The position numbers and the translations under genes were made by a program. 34,142 bases of DNA. It comes from Anaerolineae bacterium (GTDB taxonomy: Bacteria; Chloroflexota; Anaerolineae; 4572-78; J111). Below the pieces are notes generated by a model that saw nothing but the letters and a program-made list of their open reading frames with translations, was not told where the DNA came from and ran no database searches. This document shows positions 31,154 through 34,142 of the stretch, piece after piece (the first letter of the stretch is position 1; every line of letters begins with the position of its first letter). The stretch spans positions 1-34,142 of the forward strand of contig JAJVIM010000058.1 of NCBI GenBank assembly GCA_022071955.1, in the 5' to 3' direction.

Positions 31154-32341
31154 TTAAAGCCGTTCGTCGAGCCAGTCGAACAAATACTCTGTCGCAATAG
31201 CGTAACCTCCTATTTGGCAATGTTGCTGTGCGGTAGTGGTTTCATCAAACAACATGTAGTGCTTGGGGCACTGTAGAGCATCAAAGAACTTTTGCGCCGA
31301 ACCATAATTAAGTTCTGCCGTTCCATCCATGACGAGTGTTTCGCATGTAATTTTGTCTACGTTGGATGTGTTGTCATAGGCTTGAAGAGCCTGGATCACT
31401 TCCTTAACCGAATCCGACACACCATGTTTCCATGCAGCGTTTCTCACCAAACTGCTCATCTCTGGCGGAAGCTCATTGCGCTGTAAGTTACTGAGGGTTT
31501 GCAAACGACCGATGATTCCATCTCCCCAGCTGAGGTTCCCAGGATCGGCGATGCAGACTTTGATTCGCTTCTCGAAGGCTGCAGCCCGCGGTGCCAAAAA
31601 ACCACCGAAACTCAACCCCATCAAACCAATCCGGGACGGATCTATCCCTGGAATTTGCAGCCCAAAGTCGACCACTGGTCCCACGACATTCTCCCAGTCG
31701 GGTCGAAATCGAAGATCGTTGAACCTTAATGCATACCCTTGACCGGGACCATCATACACCAGACAGTGGATCCCGCGACGGATGGCGCCATCGTACACCC
31801 AACGCGTATCTTCGGCCCAGGTATCCTGACCCGGTGTGAGGATGAGCAGCGGAGCTTTGTCTCCTGCCACCGGCGATCGGTAGAAGTGCCCTGGAAGAAA
31901 ACTGTTTTCATACGGGATATCCACATACTGTCCCGGGTAACCGGACAATTCCAGGTACCGCTCGTAGCACTTTGAGCTGGCAAGTGCATAATCGCTGATG
32001 CGCGGATCGTTAGGAATGTTAAAGCACATCAAGGAGACACGCCAGTAAGTCGATGCCCGAAGGTAGGCGGTGGAGGCAGTCACCCGTTTGCCGGTCTGGT
32101 CTGCCTTTTCAGCTCGAGATTGTAGTCGTTGGGCCATGGCGCTCCAGGCGCTGATCCAGTTCTCTTCGTCACTCACCGTAAGCTGACTCACGACTTCGAG
32201 AACCTCTCCGAGGTCCGACATGCCGTATAACATCAGGCCCAGGACATGTTTCACCAAGGCATCCATCAACATATTCTTGCTATACTTGGTGGATGTCCAA
32301 TGGGACCCTGAATTTTTATCTTGACTGATTTTTGAACTCAT
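31154..32341 (-). CDS. Alpha/beta hydrolase (FrsA / DUF1100-like)
   Basis: 395 residues. An all-helical N-terminal part (about 1-125) is followed by an alpha/beta hydrolase core with the nucleophile elbow GLSFGGF (GxSxG), acid VMDGTAEL and a C-terminal His in AQQHCQIGG. Relatives hydrolyse C-C or ester bonds, for example the 2,6-dihydropseudooxynicotine hydrolase group. The substrate is unassigned. ATG 32341 is chosen; a TTG four codons upstream is also possible. An 11-base motif TTAATCTTAAT lies upstream and recurs before the MFS gene. Confidence 0.85.
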   Translation of the reverse strand: MSSKISQDKNSGSHWTSTKYSKNMLMDALVKHVLGLMLYGMSDLGEVLEVVSQLTVSDEENWISAWSAMAQRLQSRAEKADQTGKRVTASTAYLRASTYWRVSLMCFNIPNDPRISDYALASSKCYERYLELSGYPGQYVDIPYENSFLPGHFYRSPVAGDKAPLLILTPGQDTWAEDTRWVYDGAIRRGIHCLVYDGPGQGYALRFNDLRFRPDWENVVGPVVDFGLQIPGIDPSRIGLMGLSFGGFLAPRAAAFEKRIKVCIADPGNLSWGDGIIGRLQTLSNLQRNELPPEMSSLVRNAAWKHGVSDSVKEVIQALQAYDNTSNVDKITCETLVMDGTAELNYGSAQKFFDALQCPKHYMLFDETTTAQQHCQIGGYAIATEYLFDWLDERL

Positions 32342-32411
32342 TTTTTTCACCAAAAATCCCTTTCTTATTGATTTTAATCTTAATGATATATTGACTGTAT
32401 CATTTCATGAA

Positions 32412-33989
32412 TCACCCCACTTCTTTATTTTCGACTGCCGGAGTGGGGGTTCCCCCTTTGTGCAGTGGGATCTCCTTAATAAAAGCTGTCACCACCAATC
32501 CGATCAGGATAAATATCGAGGCGATGAGAAACGCCTCCGTGACTCCTGAGGTCAGGGCCTGGCGTAGCCCGTAGAGCAATTGATCGAACCCGGAAGGGCC
32601 AAGTATATCCCTAAGTTGGTTCTGCGTGGCCGGGTTGACCAGGGCCTGAGGGCTATCGGCCATTGAAGCCAACTGAGGCGGAAGGGCGGAGATTATTTTA
32701 TCCGGTACGCTGCTGACGAGTTCGGCGGCGAATTTATTATTCATGACCGAGCCCAATAAAGCCAGCCCCACAGCCCCGCCCACCGACCGCAGAAAAGCAG
32801 TCACCGAGGTAGCTACACCGAGCTGGCTGTTGGAGACCGCATTTTGCACTGCGATGGTGAACAGAGGCATGGTGGTGCCCAGGCCCAGGCCGGTGATGAC
32901 GGTGTAAACAATGGCCATTCCGTAGCTGGTATTAACAACGGACATCCGGGAGAGAAAGAAGAGGCCCACCGCCATCACCGTCAGCCCGCTCAAACCCTGT
33001 ACCCGATAATGTCCTCCCGCCCGGGAGAGCATCTGTCCGGCGACAAAAGAGCTTACGACCAAACCTATCATCATGGGTATCAGCAGGTTGCCGCTGTTGA
33101 TAGGTGAGGCCCCCAGAACTCCTTGGAAAAAGAGGGGAATAAAAAGGATGGACCCGAACATGCCGATACTGGTCAGGAAGATGGCCGCGGAGGAAATTGA
33201 GACTATCGAGTTCTTAAACAGTGTCAGAGGCAGGATCGGCTCCTTGGCTCGGCTTTCCAGAAACATGAATACCAGCAGCATCACTGCGGAGAAAATGAAC
33301 AATCCGATTATCACCGAGGAACCCCAAGCGTAATTGACGCCTCCCCAGGACAAAGCCAGCATCAAGGGTACTACGAACAGGATAAGCGCGAAAACCCCGG
33401 CGTAGTCGATAGTATGCCCTAAATTGTCCGGCCGGATGCTGGGGAAGAACCGAAAAAACAAGATGATGACCAGTGTTCCGAGAGGAACATTGACGAAAAA
33501 GATCCAGTGCCAGGAAAGTGAAGTGGTCAGCCATCCGCCCAGAGTGGGCCCGATGACGGATGAGAGCCCGACAATTCCAGCCATGTAGCCCTGGTATTTC
33601 CCTCGTTCGGCAGGCGGGAAAAGGTCCCCGATGACGGTAAAGGCATTGGCCATCATGATGCCAGCCCCGACACCCTGCGCGCCGCGGAAGAAGGTCAGCT
33701 GGGTCATGGTTTGGCTTAAACCGCAGGCCAGTGAGAATCCGACGAAAATCATGATTCCGACAATATAGAAGTACTTGCGGCCATACATATCCGTGAGTTT
33801 GCCGACGATGGGTATGGTCACGGCCGACGTGACGATGTATGCGGTGGTCAACCAGGTATACTGACTGAACCCTCCCAGGTCGGCGATGATACGCGGCATT
33901 GCGGTACCGACTATAGTCTGGTCCAGGGAGCTTAAGAACAACGCCAGCATGACCCCAATCAGGGTAATGAGCACCTGTCGTCGGGGCAA
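32412..33989 (-). CDS. DHA2-family MFS drug exporter (EmrB/QacA type, 14 helices)
   Basis: About 525 residues. Motif C/D1-type FLSSLDQTIVGTAMPRIIADLGG at the N-terminus, TDMYGRKYFYIVG (motif A), RGAQGVGAGIMMANAF and about fourteen membrane helices identify the DHA2 family. The start is probably TTG at 33989, because AGGAG (34000-34004) sits ten bases upstream; the longer GTG start at 34007 overlaps that site. It lies 71 bases upstream of the hydrolase on the same strand, so the pair may form a resistance/export unit. Substrates are unknown. Confidence 0.9.
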   Translation of the reverse strand: MPRRQVLITLIGVMLALFLSSLDQTIVGTAMPRIIADLGGFSQYTWLTTAYIVTSAVTIPIVGKLTDMYGRKYFYIVGIMIFVGFSLACGLSQTMTQLTFFRGAQGVGAGIMMANAFTVIGDLFPPAERGKYQGYMAGIVGLSSVIGPTLGGWLTTSLSWHWIFFVNVPLGTLVIILFFRFFPSIRPDNLGHTIDYAGVFALILFVVPLMLALSWGGVNYAWGSSVIIGLFIFSAVMLLVFMFLESRAKEPILPLTLFKNSIVSISSAAIFLTSIGMFGSILFIPLFFQGVLGASPINSGNLLIPMMIGLVVSSFVAGQMLSRAGGHYRVQGLSGLTVMAVGLFFLSRMSVVNTSYGMAIVYTVITGLGLGTTMPLFTIAVQNAVSNSQLGVATSVTAFLRSVGGAVGLALLGSVMNNKFAAELVSSVPDKIISALPPQLASMADSPQALVNPATQNQLRDILGPSGFDQLLYGLRQALTSGVTEAFLIASIFILIGLVVTAFIKEIPLHKGGTPTPAVENKEVG

Positions 33990-34008
33990 AGAGCTTAAGC
34001 TCCTCACA

Positions 34009-34019
34009 TTAATCTTAAT
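34009..34019. promoter_or_regulatory. 11-bp motif shared with the hydrolase leader
   Basis: TTAATCTTAAT (a direct TTAAT-C-TTAAT) occurs at 34009-34019, before the MFS gene, and again at 32374-32384, before the alpha/beta hydrolase. It may be an operator or part of the promoters. Confidence 0.35.
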
Positions 34020-34035
34020 AACCTGAGTTCGATAA

Positions 34036-34142
34036 TTAAATGAGAGCCGGCAATTGGGTCAGTTCGGTGTCGGAAAGATTGAGCGAAGGTTTATTGGGTT
34101 GGCGGGTGTAAGCAATCAAACCGGCCAGCAAATTAACCAGAA
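34036..34142 (-). CDS. Partial transposase C-terminus (runs off the window)
   Basis: The minus strand reads VNLLAGLIAYTRQPNKPSLNL, then SDTELTQLPALI and TAA at 34036-34038. This ending, ..GLIAYT..KKPSLNL..LPALI, resembles the tails of IS4/IS5-like transposases I recall. Only 35 codons are visible and the family cannot be fixed. Confidence 0.5.
   Translation of the reverse strand, partial: LVNLLAGLIAYTRQPNKPSLNLSDTELTQLPALI

Noticed and set aside
30990..31154. Short minus-strand frames upstream of the MBL gene
   Set aside because: Two overlapping frames look partly protein-like (a WRVLRPIWGRHGL stretch in one), but there is no clear start, stop context or family. I could not decide that either is a gene remnant.

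Overview
The window looks like accessory chromosome of a moderately GC-rich Chloroflexota bacterium (Anaerolineae/Caldilineae-like). This rests on gene style only: a giant OmpR-wHTH/BTAD/AAA/TPR regulator, an ABC-2/NEW3 export cluster, paired OmpR-type two-component systems, and a URO-D-like gene inside a sugar operon. No rRNA, tRNA or CRISPR was seen.

Layout. (1) 245-7772 is a carbohydrate catabolic island. HAD phosphatase and PfkB kinase genes lie on +, convergent with a minus-strand operon (PTE-like hydrolase, split transketolase N and C subunits, class II aldolase, URO-D-like protein). A divergent SorC-type regulator faces the operon across an intergenic region with recognisable promoters on both strands. 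(2) 7780-11090 is a transposon nest: a complete IS5-group element, and a complete IS630-family element (two frames joined by an A7 slip site) inserted in an IS21-family relic. The relic keeps only an in-frame IstA-IstB chimera. (3) 11090-16200 holds a small enzyme operon (SnoaL-like, VOC, ABM-like, small conserved protein) next to a SARP-like ATPase regulator, with 11-bp-period direct repeats at the operon's promoter. (4) 16191-16770 is a mostly non-coding stretch. It holds a gene-tail remnant split by a 137-bp MITE-like element (24-bp inverted repeats, 8-bp target duplication) and a terminator hairpin. (5) 16771-28707 is an envelope/signalling block: ABC ATPase, permease, NEW3 protein, second permease, phosphoesterase lipoprotein, Ca-loop lipoprotein, RR/HK, MFS, PepSY protein, RR/HK. 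(6) 28780-34142 is a mosaic of minus-strand accessory genes (truncated SDR, SDR, MBL hydrolase, alpha/beta hydrolase, DHA2 MFS exporter) that ends in the tail of a transposase.

Working together. Region 1 plausibly imports no sugar itself. It would hydrolyse, phosphorylate and cleave an unusual sugar (phosphate), induced through the SorC sensor. In region 5 two paralogous RR/HK pairs bracket an MFS gene and a PepSY gene whose upstream region carries four 11-bp-spaced TTCAT-like boxes, suggesting direct control by one or both regulators. Many intergenic gaps contain short repeats with a 7-bp period, several folded as inverted repeats.

The best candidates for new biology are the split-transketolase/URO-D catabolic operon, the IstA-IstB chimera, the MITE with a related empty site in the same window, and the two 11-bp-period operator candidates.
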